Assembly: GCA_016712525.1 (NCBI GenBank)
Contig: JADJQX010000008.1
Location: 434,001 to 498,000, forward strand
Source of the DNA: Myxococcales bacterium
GTDB lineage: Bacteria > Myxococcota_A > Polyangia > Polyangiales > Polyangiaceae
Reading direction: 5' to 3'
Length of the DNA: 64,000 nucleotides
Shown: one piece after another, positions 36,810-45,400 of the stretch
Numbering within the stretch: the first letter of the stretch is position 1
Layout of the letters: every line of letters begins with the position of its first letter
Notes under the pieces: model-generated
Told to the model about the DNA's origin: nothing
Database searches by the model: none
What the model saw: only the letters and a program-made list of their open reading frames with translations
Made by a program: the position numbers and the translations under genes

Positions 36810-37102
36810 CGCCACGGCACCGTACACAGGACATTCGGCCTTTTCTACCCGGTATTCGGCGATCCGCTCCGGGGCGCTCGGAGGGCCACCGTCTCGTAGC
36901 TCGCCGCGCGAGCTTCCCCATGGACGTCGAGGGCTTGGGGCCCCGGGCTCGCGCGGTCTCGAGGGCCTCCGCGGGTAGAAATCGACATGGATTCGGCGTG
37001 CTCGCGCCGTGTTCGCTTGACGTGGTCGAGGCCTAGTGCTTTCTTGCGCCGCCCTGGCGACGGGACGAGCCGTCCGCTAGCGCCCCACGACGAGAGAGAA
37101 CC
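36810..37102. other. intergenic stretch before rpmH
   Basis: About 290 bases, divergent promoters of the OmpA gene and the rpmH operon. A TTGACG at 37017 could be a -35 box but lacks a good -10. No DnaA boxes or AT-rich unwinding region are seen. Confidence 0.4.
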
Positions 37103-37252
37103 ATGAAACGCACGTACCAGCCCCACAACCTCCGGCGTGTTCGCACCCACGGCTTCCGCGCCCGCATGGCCACCGCCGGCGGCCGCAAGGTTCTTTCGAA
37201 CCGTCGCCGCAAGGGCCGCGCCCGCCTCGCCGTCACCACCTTCAAGAAGTGA
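37103..37252 (+). CDS. rpmH: ribosomal protein bL34
   Basis: A 49-residue, very basic protein starting MKRTYQPHNLRRVRTHGFRA, with the family's GRKVLSNRRRKGRARLAV. This is the normal length and sequence of L34 in the large ribosomal subunit. It is the first gene of the rpmH-rnpA-yidD-yidC-jag cluster that is conserved in most bacteria. Confidence 0.97.
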   Translation: MKRTYQPHNLRRVRTHGFRARMATAGGRKVLSNRRRKGRARLAVTTFKK

Positions 37253-37335
37253 GCGCGACGAAGGCGCCTCGCGCCTTCTAGCCTCATGCCTCGCTCCCCG
37301 CGACGAGCTTCGTCTCGGGGCGTGGGCTCCCTTCC

Positions 37336-37788
37336 ATGTCGGCCGACGCACTCCCCGCCCCTCCCCGAACCTTCGGGAAAGAGAGGCGGCTCGTGCGTCG
37401 GGCCGATTTTTTGCGTGTTCAGGCGTCGACACACAGGGTCGCGACCTCGTCGTACGTGCTGCTCGTGGCCCCGCGGCCCGAGCCGCTCCGCGAGAGCCTG
37501 CCCGCGCGCCTCGGGCTGACCGTGGGCAAGAAGGTGGGGCACTCGCCGGACCGAAACCGCGTAAAGCGTGTATTTCGTGAGCTTTTTCGGCTCTGGCCAG
37601 CGCCGGGGCTCGTGCCCGCGGGGTTCGATCTCGTGGTGATCGCGAGGGCCGGCGCGCCGCGTCTCGGCCTCGCCGAGGCCCGCGCCGAGGTGCAGAAGGT
37701 GGCGAGGCTCCTCGCAAAGAGGTGTGAAGAATCGCTCTCCGCGCTGGCGAAGGCGCCCGCCGCGCCCCATGTTCCCGCCCGCGCATGA
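37336..37788 (+). CDS. rnpA: ribonuclease P protein component
   Basis: Predicted 150 aa. Family motifs are FGKERRLVRRADFLRV, LGLTVGKKVGHSPDRNRVKR and VFRELFR. The RNR block binds the catalytic RNA. The protein helps RNase P RNA to trim tRNA 5' ends. A C-terminal Ala/Pro tail of about 20 residues extends beyond the usual fold. It overlaps yidD by four bases (ATGA). Confidence 0.93.
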   Translation: MSADALPAPPRTFGKERRLVRRADFLRVQASTHRVATSSYVLLVAPRPEPLRESLPARLGLTVGKKVGHSPDRNRVKRVFRELFRLWPAPGLVPAGFDLVVIARAGAPRLGLAEARAEVQKVARLLAKRCEESLSALAKAPAAPHVPARA

Positions 37789-38054
37789 CCGACGCACCGC
37801 CCGGCCCGGTCGCACGCCTGCTCATCGGGCTCGTGCGGCTCTATCAGATCGTGCTCTCGCCGTTCCTCGGCGGGCAGTGCCGGTTCTACCCGTCGTGCTC
37901 CCGGTACGCCCTCGAGTGCCTCGCGCTCCACGGCGCGGCCCGCGGCAGCTTGCTTTCGGTCATCCGCGTGTGTAAGTGCCACCCGCTGCATCCCGGCGGT
38001 CACGACCCGCCACCTCCACGGCTCGCGCCCCCTCCCCCCAGCGAAGCCCCGTAA
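37785..38054 (+). CDS. yidD: membrane protein insertion efficiency factor YidD
   Basis: Predicted 89 aa. The family signature is LGGQCRFYPSCSRYALECL followed by CKCHPLHPGG. An N-terminal amphipathic helix (LIGLVRLYQIVLSPF) attaches it to the membrane. The Pro-rich end (PPPPRLAPPPPS) is an extension. It acts beside YidC in inner-membrane protein insertion. Confidence 0.93.
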   Translation: MTDAPPGPVARLLIGLVRLYQIVLSPFLGGQCRFYPSCSRYALECLALHGAARGSLLSVIRVCKCHPLHPGGHDPPPPRLAPPPPSEAP

Positions 38055-38120
38055 CACTTCCATCGCGCCGAGCGCAAAAAGCCCTCACGAACCGCGAGCC
38101 CGACCGAGAGCACCGAAAGC

Positions 38121-39887
38121 ATGGACCGTAATACCCTCGTCCGCTGGGTCGTCATCGCGGCCGCGATCTTCCTCTTCATGAAGTTCGGCATGCCGCTCCT
38201 CCGCGGCACCGACAAGCCGCAGAGCGTGCCGCTCGAGACGTACGTGAACGCGCCCGGCTTCGAGCCCGACGAGCTCGATCCCCCGAAGGACGGCGCGCCG
38301 GTCGTGAAGCCGAAAGAGGGCGAGCTCTGCGAGATCGCGGGCGCCCGCTTCGACGCGGTGCTCTCGACGCGCGGGGCCTCGCTCGTCCACTTCGACCTGA
38401 AGGATCAGCAGTACGCGGGCGGCGGCACGTTCGACATGTCGACCACGCCCGACCACGAGCGCTGGCGCAGCCTCCGCACGACGTTCCGCGGCGAGGGCGC
38501 GAACGACCAGCTCAAGTACGACCGCTTCCTTTGGAAGCTCGAGCGCCTCGAGGGCAAGAAGGGCTGCGTCTTTTCGTACGAGGACGAGCTCGTCACCATC
38601 AAGAAGACCGTCCGCACCAACGATCGCCCCTTCGAGCTCGAGGTCACGACCGAGGTGAAGAACCTCGCCGAGGACGCGAAGAGCCACAAGCTCGCCGTGG
38701 GCATGTTCGCCTTCCGCCGCAACGAAGAGGTGAAGGGCAAGCTCGGTCGCGTCTCCCCCTTCCAGACCGAGCTCGTGTGTGCCCAAGGCAAGGACGTCAC
38801 CCGAAAGAACAAGGACGAGTTCAAAGAGGGCTGGCAGACGGTCCAGGGTGTCGACCGATTCGCGGCGATCTCGAACTACTACTTCGGCCAGGCGATCGTG
38901 CCCACGGTCGAGGGCGGCCCCGCCGACTGCGCCATCCTCGCCGAGGACTGGTTCTCGCCCGGGCAGGCCCGCGACGACGACAAGGCCGGCGCCGTGTACC
39001 ACGCGAGCCTCGTGTATCCTGCACGCAAGCTCGCCAAAGGTGAGAGCGCGTCGTACACGCAGGTCGCCTTCTTGGGCCCCAAGGAGCGCGACGTGCTCGC
39101 CGCCGTGGGCCAAGGCGGAAAGGCCGCCCCCGTCACGGGCAACCCGCACCTCGGCGAGCTCATCAACCTCGGGTTCTTCTCGCCCGTGGCGAAGGTGCTC
39201 ATCAGCTTCCTCGTGTTCCTCCACGCGAAGGTCACGTTCGGGAACTGGGGCCTCGCCATCATCTTGATGACGATCTGCGTGCGCCTCGTGCTCTTCCCGC
39301 TCACGTGGAAGTCGATCAAGTCGACCGTGGGCATGCGCAAGCTGAAGCCCGAGGTCGACGCCATCAACGCGAAGTTCGCCGACGACGCGCAGGCGAAGAA
39401 CCTCGCCATGATGGAGCTCTGGAAAAAACACGGCGTGAGCCCCTTCGGCGGGTGCTTGCCGCAGCTCGTGCAGATGCCGGTCTGGTTCGCGATGTACACG
39501 ACCCTCCAGACGGCCGTGGAGATGTACCACGAGAAATTCTTGTGGTTCCAAGACCTCTCGGCGCCCGACCGGTTCTACATTTTGCCGCTCGTGCTCGGCG
39601 CGTTCATGATCGTGCAGCAGCGCATCGTGCCGCAGCAGCCCGGCATGGACCCGGCCCAGCAGAAGATGATGATGTGGCTCATGCCGGGCATCTTCACCGT
39701 CATGATGCTCTTTTTGCCGGCGGCGCTCGGCGTCTACATGCTCACGAACAGCATCCTTGGCATCGTGCAGCAGCTCGCGGTCGAAAAATTCGCCCCGAGC
39801 GGCCCCCAAAAGAAGGCCGGAGAGATTTCGGTCGAGGAAGTGGCCCAGTCCAAGGTAGAAGTCGGGAAGGGAAAGGCCCGGGTATGA
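38121..39887 (+). CDS. yidC: membrane protein insertase YidC
   Basis: Predicted 588 aa, of the Gram-negative type: an N-terminal membrane segment (LVRWVVIAAAIFLFM), a large periplasmic domain to about 345, then five conserved segments. The hydrophilic-groove Arg is in CVRLVLFPLTWKS, and cytoplasmic loop 1 has GMRKLKPEVDAINAKFADDA. The motifs GGCLPQLVQMPVWFAMYTTL and QQKMMMWLMPGIFTVMM follow. The protein inserts and folds inner-membrane proteins alone or with SecYEG. The next gene starts in its stop codon (ATGA). Confidence 0.95.
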   Translation: MDRNTLVRWVVIAAAIFLFMKFGMPLLRGTDKPQSVPLETYVNAPGFEPDELDPPKDGAPVVKPKEGELCEIAGARFDAVLSTRGASLVHFDLKDQQYAGGGTFDMSTTPDHERWRSLRTTFRGEGANDQLKYDRFLWKLERLEGKKGCVFSYEDELVTIKKTVRTNDRPFELEVTTEVKNLAEDAKSHKLAVGMFAFRRNEEVKGKLGRVSPFQTELVCAQGKDVTRKNKDEFKEGWQTVQGVDRFAAISNYYFGQAIVPTVEGGPADCAILAEDWFSPGQARDDDKAGAVYHASLVYPARKLAKGESASYTQVAFLGPKERDVLAAVGQGGKAAPVTGNPHLGELINLGFFSPVAKVLISFLVFLHAKVTFGNWGLAIILMTICVRLVLFPLTWKSIKSTVGMRKLKPEVDAINAKFADDAQAKNLAMMELWKKHGVSPFGGCLPQLVQMPVWFAMYTTLQTAVEMYHEKFLWFQDLSAPDRFYILPLVLGAFMIVQQRIVPQQPGMDPAQQKMMMWLMPGIFTVMMLFLPAALGVYMLTNSILGIVQQLAVEKFAPSGPQKKAGEISVEEVAQSKVEVGKGKARV

Positions 39888-40390
39888 CGATGAGCGACGT
39901 GGAGACCAATAGCGCAGACGCGCAGAGCCAGCGGGCTGTCCAGTTCGTCCGGATGCTCCTCACCAAGATGCAGGTGGACGCGGACGCGATCCTCGCGCCC
40001 GACGACGGCGAAGGCTCGGCCGACGAGATCCGCATCGACATCGAGGGCCCCGACGCGGGCCGGGTCATCGGCAAGCGCGGCAGCGTGCTCGAGGCCATCC
40101 AGTACCTCACGACGCGCGTCGTGCATCGCCCCGGCGACGCACGCCGTCACGTGCAGGTCGACGCCGAAGGGTACCGCGCCCGCCACGAGGACCAGCTCGC
40201 CGAGATGGCCCAGAAGCTCGGGCAGCGCGTCGCCAAAGAGGGCAAGATCATCACCTTCGACCCGATGAGCGCCCGCGATCGCCGCATCGTGCACGTGGCC
40301 CTCAAGGACGTGCAGGGCGTCCGCACGGAGAGCCACGGCGAAGGCCCCGATCGGCGCGTGCAGATCATCCCGCTCAAGAACGGCTCCTGA
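39884..40390 (+). CDS. jag: KH/R3H RNA-binding protein (Jag/KhpB type without Jag-N)
   Basis: Predicted 168 aa from ATG at 39884 (or 39890). The KH domain has GRVIGKRGSVLEAIQYL with the GxxG loop as GKRG. The R3H domain follows in the C-terminal half (SARDRRIVHVALKDVQGVRT). The Jag_N domain found in many homologues is missing, as in some Gram-negative versions. Jag/KhpB binds RNA and influences cell-envelope genes in Firmicutes. Coupling to yidC through ATGA is conserved. Confidence 0.9.
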   Translation: MTMSDVETNSADAQSQRAVQFVRMLLTKMQVDADAILAPDDGEGSADEIRIDIEGPDAGRVIGKRGSVLEAIQYLTTRVVHRPGDARRHVQVDAEGYRARHEDQLAEMAQKLGQRVAKEGKIITFDPMSARDRRIVHVALKDVQGVRTESHGEGPDRRVQIIPLKNGS

Positions 40391-40415
40391 TCGGGAAGCG
40401 CCCGCGCGCGCGCGG

Positions 40416-40456
40416 CGGCCGAGCTCCCCCAAGGGCTCGGCCGTTCGCCATTTTTC
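40416..40456 (+). terminator. terminator of the rpmH-jag operon
   Basis: CGGCCGAGC (40416-40424) pairs with GCTCGGCCG (40435-40443), then TTCGCCATTTTT. It lies 26 bases after the jag stop. Confidence 0.85.
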
Positions 40457-40473
40457 CTCGTCGCGCGGAAAAA

Positions 40474-40489
40474 TAGGTCGTTCGACCTA
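40474..40489. promoter_or_regulatory. 16-base perfect palindrome upstream of MBL gene
   Basis: TAGGTCGTTCGACCTA is a perfect inverted repeat, about 80 bases before the MBL start. It could be an operator for a dimeric repressor. No regulator gene is adjacent. Confidence 0.45.
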
Positions 40490-40569
40490 CTGCGTCGAAG
40501 ATCGCGGCGACGGGCAATCAAGGGCGGGTTCGCCCTGGCCGGCGCATTTCGCTACCATCGGCTCACCCG

Positions 40570-41502
40570 ATGGCGGCCCGCTTCACGAACCTCGATGGCA
40601 CGACGCCCGACAAGGGCCCTCTCGACATGTTGAAGTGGCAGGTCGGCGATCGCCTGCTCGGGAAGCGGCGGCGCTCGGGCCCTCCCTTTACGGTGCCCCA
40701 TCGCCCGAACGACGGCGCCCTCGTGCGCGAGGCCCGCGCGAGCCTCACGTGGGTCGGCCACGCCACGTTCGCGATGCGCCTCGGGGGCAAGCTGGTGGTG
40801 ACCGACCCGGTGCTCGGCACGCGCATCCAAGGCGTCGTGAAGCGGCTCTCGCCGCCCGGGCTGCGGCGCGAGGCGATGGGCCACGTCGACGTGGTCACCG
40901 TCTCGCACGACCACTTCGACCACCTCGACGTCCCCTCGCTCCGCCACATCGGCCCGGAGGCCACCTTCGTCACGCCGCTCGGGTGCGGCAAGCTCCTCCG
41001 CGACGCGGGCCTACCGAACGTGATCGAGCTCGACAGGTGGCAAGAGGCCGACGTGCACGGCCTCCGCGTGCGGCTCGTGCCGGCGCAGCACTGGTGCATG
41101 CGTGCGCCGTGGGACAGGAACACACGGCTCTGGGGCGGCTTCGTGATCGAGGGCCCCGAGGGCAAGGCCTACCACGCGGGCGACACGGCCTTCGCCGAGG
41201 ACGTTTTTGCCGCGATCGGCGCGCGTGAGCCGGGCATCGACTGGGCCATGATGCCCATCGGAGCCTACGACCCCGAGTGGTTCATGAGCCCCCAGCACAT
41301 CGGCCCCGAGGACGCCGTGCGTGCCCATCGTTTGCTCGGCGCGAAGCACTTCGTCGCGATGCACTGGGGCACCTTCCGCCTCACCGACGAGCCCATCGGG
41401 GAGCCACCGGTGCGCGCGCGTGCGGCGTGGGAAGCGGCTGGTAACCCTAGAGATCATTTGTGGATTTCGGATCTCGGAGAGACCCGGGATCTCACGCGCT
41501 GA
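40570..41502 (+). CDS. metallo-beta-lactamase-fold hydrolase (NAPE-PLD/UlaG-like)
   Basis: Predicted 310 aa. The MBL core is visible as LTWVGHATFAMRLGG, VTVSHDHFDHLDVPSL (HxHxDH), LVPAQHWCMR, YHAGDTAFAED and VAMHWGTFRL. WVGHAT and the spacing of the His residues fit the N-acyl-phosphatidylethanolamine phospholipase D/UlaG branch. The enzyme probably cleaves a phosphoester, possibly a phospholipid. It is cytoplasmic by sequence. It stands alone behind the rpmH operon terminator. Confidence 0.85.
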   Translation: MAARFTNLDGTTPDKGPLDMLKWQVGDRLLGKRRRSGPPFTVPHRPNDGALVREARASLTWVGHATFAMRLGGKLVVTDPVLGTRIQGVVKRLSPPGLRREAMGHVDVVTVSHDHFDHLDVPSLRHIGPEATFVTPLGCGKLLRDAGLPNVIELDRWQEADVHGLRVRLVPAQHWCMRAPWDRNTRLWGGFVIEGPEGKAYHAGDTAFAEDVFAAIGAREPGIDWAMMPIGAYDPEWFMSPQHIGPEDAVRAHRLLGAKHFVAMHWGTFRLTDEPIGEPPVRARAAWEAAGNPRDHLWISDLGETRDLTR

Positions 41503-41580
41503 CGCGCGCTCCGGGCCGCACGCGCGCGAGCGACGAGGCCCGTCGCATCGAGCCTCGCCGCCGCGCCGACGCCACGACCA

Positions 41581-43062
41581 TCAGGGCTTCGCCCAGAGCA
41601 CCTTCAGCCTGTCGAAGGCCGCACGTGGGGTCCTGCCGTCGACCACCTGCACGCCGGGTCCCGGAAAATACGCGCCGCCGCGGCGGTTCTCGACGGCGTG
41701 GATGCCGAAGCCCTCTTCGTCCCAGCAGCCACCCGGGAAGGCCTCGCTCGCGGCCTTCGATGGCGTCGCGTGCCACACGTCGGTCTCGATGGCGTTCGCG
41801 TGGGCGCCCGCCTTGAAGTACTCGTCTTGCCACTCGAAGACGAGCCCGCCCGCTACGACGTCGCGGTTCGCGTCGATGTGCTTCCAGTGGCCCTCGATGT
41901 AGTCGGCCTGGGCCTTCGCCCGGTCGGGGAGCTCGACCATCGCGCCGTTCGGGCACATGCTCACGAGCGACGGGCTCGAGCCGGGGCGCACGGGCGCGCC
42001 GAGGGACGCGAGGATCTCCTTGCGGGTCGTGGCAGGGGCGCCGAACTCGGTCACGACGAAGGGCTTGTCGCTCACGTCCGCGAGCTCCTCGAAGAGGTGG
42101 TCGAAGTCGTTCGTGCTCGCGTTCGGATCGAGACGCCCACGGTACGAGTTCACGCCGAAGACATCGATGTTCGATACGTCGAAGCCCTTCTGCTTCACGA
42201 TGCGGAGCGACTGCATGCTGTCGTCGATGAGCGCCATCAGCGTGTGCTTCTTCGGCGCCTTCGCCTTCACGGCGGCGCCGAGCTCGTTCATGTAGCCCCA
42301 GAACGCGGGATTTTGCCGGTTCTGGACGAGGTTCAGCTCGTTCGAGAGCACGAACCCGAGCACGGCCGGGTGGGACCCCACTTCCTCGGCGAGCGCCTCG
42401 AAGGCACGCTTGTCCGTCGCGCGCCGCTCGGCGGCGGTCTGTTGGCCGTTCCACGCCCACCCGGCCTCCGTTCGGGCTTCGTCGGCGACGAACGTGTCGC
42501 CCTCGGGGGTCGTCACGAAGAACGAGCCGTCCGTGGGGGGAGCCGAGACGCGCGTGTACCGGAAGATGCCGGGGCTCACGGGGAACGCCACGTACGCGCG
42601 GATCGGGCGGTCGCCGCCGTTCCAGAGCATGTCGAGGAACTTCGTGTGCGAGCGCATGGCACGCGGCCCCTTCTGGGCGTCCCACGGGTGCATCGCGTAG
42701 AGGCGGATGGTGTTGACGCCCATCTCGCGCATCTGCGCGACGTCCTTCGCCAGGACCTCTTGGTACGCGGGCTCGGCGAAGATGTCCCCGCCGTGTCCGT
42801 CGAGGTTCCCCGGCCCCCAGAAGGAGCTGTTGTCGCCCCCGATCGGGATGGGGGAGTAGTCGACGCCTCGCACCTGGTAGTCGTGACCATCGAGAACGAG
42901 CTTCCTGCCGACGATGGTGACGTCGGTCGCCGAAGGAACGAGGGCCGACGCCACCGACGCGCGCCCGTCGGCGTCGCTCGAGGGGAGCTCCCCAGGGTCG
43001 TGGGCGCAGGCGAAGAGGGAGGTCGCGGCGGCGAGGAGGGCGGCGAGGACGTGGCGGCGCAT
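41581..43062 (-). CDS. secreted clan-A glycoside hydrolase (GH5/GH72-like) lipoprotein
   Basis: About 493 aa from ATG at 43062. A lipobox is present (LFACAHDP). A short N-terminal part is followed by a (beta/alpha)8 domain that begins YQVRGVDYSPIPIGG and contains MREMGVNTIRLYAMHP. The acid/base Glu is in GFVLSNELN, the FGVNSYRG loop follows, and the nucleophile Glu is in PFVVTEFGAP. This layout resembles GH72/GH2-type beta-glycan enzymes. It probably acts outside the cell on a beta-linked polysaccharide. Near the end it has Trp-rich segments for substrate contact. Confidence 0.75.
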   Translation of the reverse strand: MRRHVLAALLAAATSLFACAHDPGELPSSDADGRASVASALVPSATDVTIVGRKLVLDGHDYQVRGVDYSPIPIGGDNSSFWGPGNLDGHGGDIFAEPAYQEVLAKDVAQMREMGVNTIRLYAMHPWDAQKGPRAMRSHTKFLDMLWNGGDRPIRAYVAFPVSPGIFRYTRVSAPPTDGSFFVTTPEGDTFVADEARTEAGWAWNGQQTAAERRATDKRAFEALAEEVGSHPAVLGFVLSNELNLVQNRQNPAFWGYMNELGAAVKAKAPKKHTLMALIDDSMQSLRIVKQKGFDVSNIDVFGVNSYRGRLDPNASTNDFDHLFEELADVSDKPFVVTEFGAPATTRKEILASLGAPVRPGSSPSLVSMCPNGAMVELPDRAKAQADYIEGHWKHIDANRDVVAGGLVFEWQDEYFKAGAHANAIETDVWHATPSKAASEAFPGGCWDEEGFGIHAVENRRGGAYFPGPGVQVVDGRTPRAAFDRLKVLWAKP

Positions 43063-43367
43063 GGGGCTCTCTTTTCGGGTGAGGGGTCGTGCGGGCGGCC
43101 GGGCCATCGCGGCTCGGCGCCCGTCTCACGAGAGAGCATGCGGCGCCCCACGATGCAGCACAACGCAACCATCGTGAGCCATACCATTAGGGAAACTTAT
43201 CTATTGGAAACCTGCCCCAGCGCCCGCACGTCGAGCACACGGAACTTTACGCGGGCCGCGTTTGCGAGCGTCCGCGGTCGGACGAATGCTCTCCACCGCG
43301 TGCGGCACTCTCGCCCACGTGTTCCCAAGCCCCGCCCCGAGCCTCTCGGGGCGCGTGGAGACGACAC
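43063..43367. other. divergent intergenic region with AT-rich patch and leader hairpin
   Basis: 305 bases separate the glycoside hydrolase gene (minus) from the Spy/CpxP-like gene (plus). An AT-richer patch at 43175-43212 holds two GGAAAC direct repeats 15 bases apart. A 9-bp hairpin (43333-43353) ends 14 bases before the plus-strand ATG. A candidate ECF promoter is given separately. Confidence 0.45.
43206..43232 (+). promoter_or_regulatory. candidate ECF-sigma promoter of the Spy/CpxP-like gene
   Basis: GGAAAC (43206-43211) and CGTC (43229-43232) with a 17-base spacer fit the GAAAC-N16/17-CGT pattern used by many extracytoplasmic-function sigma factors. Confidence 0.4.
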
Positions 43368-43874
43368 ATGCATCCTGCATTTTATCATTGGTGGAAGACC
43401 TCGAGACGCGGCGCCGATTGTCACGCGGGGGCCCAGGCCTCGTGCGGCCCGTTCGGCGCGCGGCATCACGGCGGCGAGCCCGACGCGACCCGCAGCGCAG
43501 GCCCCCCCGGCCACGACGAGCCGTTCGGCGGTGGCCCCTTCGGCGTGAGGCGACCGCTCCGGTTCCTCGCGCACAAGCTCGAGCTCGACGAGGCCCAGGT
43601 CGAAGAGCTCGCGCGCATCATGAACACGCTGAAGACCGAGCGGGCCCAGGCCGAGGTCGATCATCAGCGCACGATCGCGGCGCTCGCCGACGCGATGGAG
43701 GGCGCGACGTTCGACGAGGCTCGGGCGGCCGAGGGCGGAAAGATGCGCGTCGAGAGCGCCGAACGTCTGAGGACCGCCGTCATCACGGCCCTCGGGCGAA
43801 TCCACGCGCTGCTGAACGACGGGCAACGCAAGAAGCTCGCGTACCTCGTACGCACGGGCACGATCGCGGTCTGA
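43368..43874 (+). CDS. Spy/CpxP-like (LTxxQ) protein
   Basis: Predicted 168 aa. The N-terminal 60 residues are rich in Gly, His and Pro with two Cys (GADCHAGAQASCGPFG). The C-terminal 100 residues are helical and carry the two family repeats, KLELDEAQVEELARIMNTL and HALLNDGQRKKLAYLVRTG (versions of LTxxQ). Spy/CpxP proteins are periplasmic chaperones or metal sensors, but this one lacks an obvious signal peptide, so its location is unclear. GGAG lies about ten bases before the ATG. Confidence 0.65.
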   Translation: MHPAFYHWWKTSRRGADCHAGAQASCGPFGARHHGGEPDATRSAGPPGHDEPFGGGPFGVRRPLRFLAHKLELDEAQVEELARIMNTLKTERAQAEVDHQRTIAALADAMEGATFDEARAAEGGKMRVESAERLRTAVITALGRIHALLNDGQRKKLAYLVRTGTIAV

Positions 43875-43981
43875 CCCCGGTGGCAGGGGCCCCAGCAGCT
43901 GCAGGAAGGGGCTCCTGCCTTCCCCGCGGGGCGCGCCGGACACGCCTCGCGAGCCCCTCGAAATGGGCGTAGAGTCGGCCC

Positions 43982-44587
43982 ATGATGCCGAAGCTCGCCC
44001 GCGCCCTCCGGATCACCCTGTCGCTGTCCGTCGCGGGGCTCGCCGTGGCGTGCGGGTCGGCCAAGACGCCCGACGCCGTCAAGACGGAGCTCGCGCGAGG
44101 GCCCGCCGACACCGTGACGGTGGTGGTGTTCTCGGACTACGAGTGCCCGTTCTGCAAGGCCGCCCACACCGAGCTCGCCAAGGCGCTGCAGGCGTCGCCC
44201 GGCCTGAAGGTGCGGTTCGTACGGCACCACGTGCCTCTCCCGAGCCACCCGCACGCGGAGATGGCGGCACGCGCGGCGATCTGCGTCGAGACCCTCGGCG
44301 GGCGCACCGAGACCATGGACGACGCGCTCTTCGCCGCGGGCTCGGCGAGGCTCGATCCGGGGAGCTGCGAGGACGCCGCGGCCGACGCGGGCGTGGACCG
44401 CGACGCCTTCCGCGACTGCCTGCGCGCGCCCGCGACCGACGAGCGCCTCCGCCGCGATCTCGCCGCGTACATGGAGACCTCGGCCGGTGGCGTCCCGCTC
44501 TTCTTCGTCGGGAGCGCGCGCTTCGAGGGTGCGCAAGACTCGAGCACGTGGATCGACGCTTTTGCCCGGGCAAAACCGGCCAAATAG
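43982..44587 (+). CDS. DsbA/thioredoxin-fold lipoprotein
   Basis: Predicted 201 aa. A lipobox ends the signal (GLAVACGSAK). The thioredoxin-like domain begins VTVVVFSDYECPFCKAAH, with the CPFC active site of the DsbA group. The cis-Pro motif is TSAGGVPLFFVGS. The helical insertion has two more Cys (AAICVET, DPGSCED). It should be a membrane-tethered thiol oxidase or isomerase of the periplasm. It is the first of three genes with redox-related or lipoprotein character in a row. Confidence 0.85.
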   Translation: MMPKLARALRITLSLSVAGLAVACGSAKTPDAVKTELARGPADTVTVVVFSDYECPFCKAAHTELAKALQASPGLKVRFVRHHVPLPSHPHAEMAARAAICVETLGGRTETMDDALFAAGSARLDPGSCEDAAADAGVDRDAFRDCLRAPATDERLRRDLAAYMETSAGGVPLFFVGSARFEGAQDSSTWIDAFARAKPAK

Positions 44588-44691
44588 GTCCGACCAAGCC
44601 GCCGAGCCGATCTCCCTACATTGGCACCTCGGACTGCGCGGCATAGGCAAAAAACCTGGCCCGGGAAGGCGGTCGAGCTATGGTGCTGTCC

Positions 44692-45390
44692 ATGCGGATG
44701 CGCCCCTTCCTTTGGTTTGCCGCGGCCTCGGCCGCAGCCGTCGCGGTCGCTTGCGCCACGGGCACCGTCGCGGAGGACGACGACGCAGGCGGAGGCATCG
44801 GCGAAGAGGAAGACTCGGGGGTCGTCACGCCGGTGCGCGACTCGGCCACTCCTCCACAGAAGGACGCGGCCGGCCCGACCGACGCGGGCACGGGCGACTC
44901 GGGGCCGCTCGTGGATGGCGGCGGAGACGGTGGCACCGACGGAGGCACCGGTCAGTGCGTAGCGCCGAACACCTGCGTGGGCGGCATCACGATGACCCCC
45001 GTGAGCGGCGACAAGAACGCCGACACCTCCACACAGACCGGCTCGACATCGCGCTGGCTCAAGATCCGCGTGAGCGAGGACGACAGCAGCATCGTCGGCG
45101 AGTCGATGAAGCTGAAGCTCACGCTCACGTCGCCCCCGGGCACGAACTTCGACATGCGTGTCTTCCTCGCGGGAGACGGCTCCGGCCAAAAGTGCCCGCC
45201 CGAGGGCGCCGACCGCACGACCAACACCGTCGCCGGGGCGGACGTGACGTCGATCGAGTGGGGCGAGATGGGCATCACCTCGAACGGCTCGGACGACGAC
45301 CGCACCGTGAGCGTCGAGATCGTGCACGTGTCGGGCACCTGCACCACCGGTCAAAACTGGACCTTGCTCGCCGAGGGCAACAAGCTCTGA
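44692..45390 (+). CDS. lipoprotein of unknown function
   Basis: About 232 aa from ATG at 44692 (an in-frame ATG at 44680 is possible). The signal ends VAVACATG (lipobox). An Asp/Gly/Thr-rich stretch follows (to about 85), then a compact beta-rich domain with Cys at QCVAPNTCVGG, GQKCPP and SGTCTTG. That domain may be a lectin- or PPC-like beta-sandwich, judged only by strand pattern (SMKLKLTLTSPPGTNFDMRV is typical of PPC-like folds). The thioredoxin-TPR gene follows after 10 bases, likely in one operon. Confidence 0.6.
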   Translation: MRMRPFLWFAAASAAAVAVACATGTVAEDDDAGGGIGEEEDSGVVTPVRDSATPPQKDAAGPTDAGTGDSGPLVDGGGDGGTDGGTGQCVAPNTCVGGITMTPVSGDKNADTSTQTGSTSRWLKIRVSEDDSSIVGESMKLKLTLTSPPGTNFDMRVFLAGDGSGQKCPPEGADRTTNTVAGADVTSIEWGEMGITSNGSDDDRTVSVEIVHVSGTCTTGQNWTLLAEGNKL

Positions 45391-45400
45391 AGAGCGCTTC

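Noticed and set aside
36810..37102. Chromosome origin near rpmH
   Set aside because: No DnaA boxes of the TTATCCACA type and no AT-rich unwinding region were found; dnaA is not present in the window.
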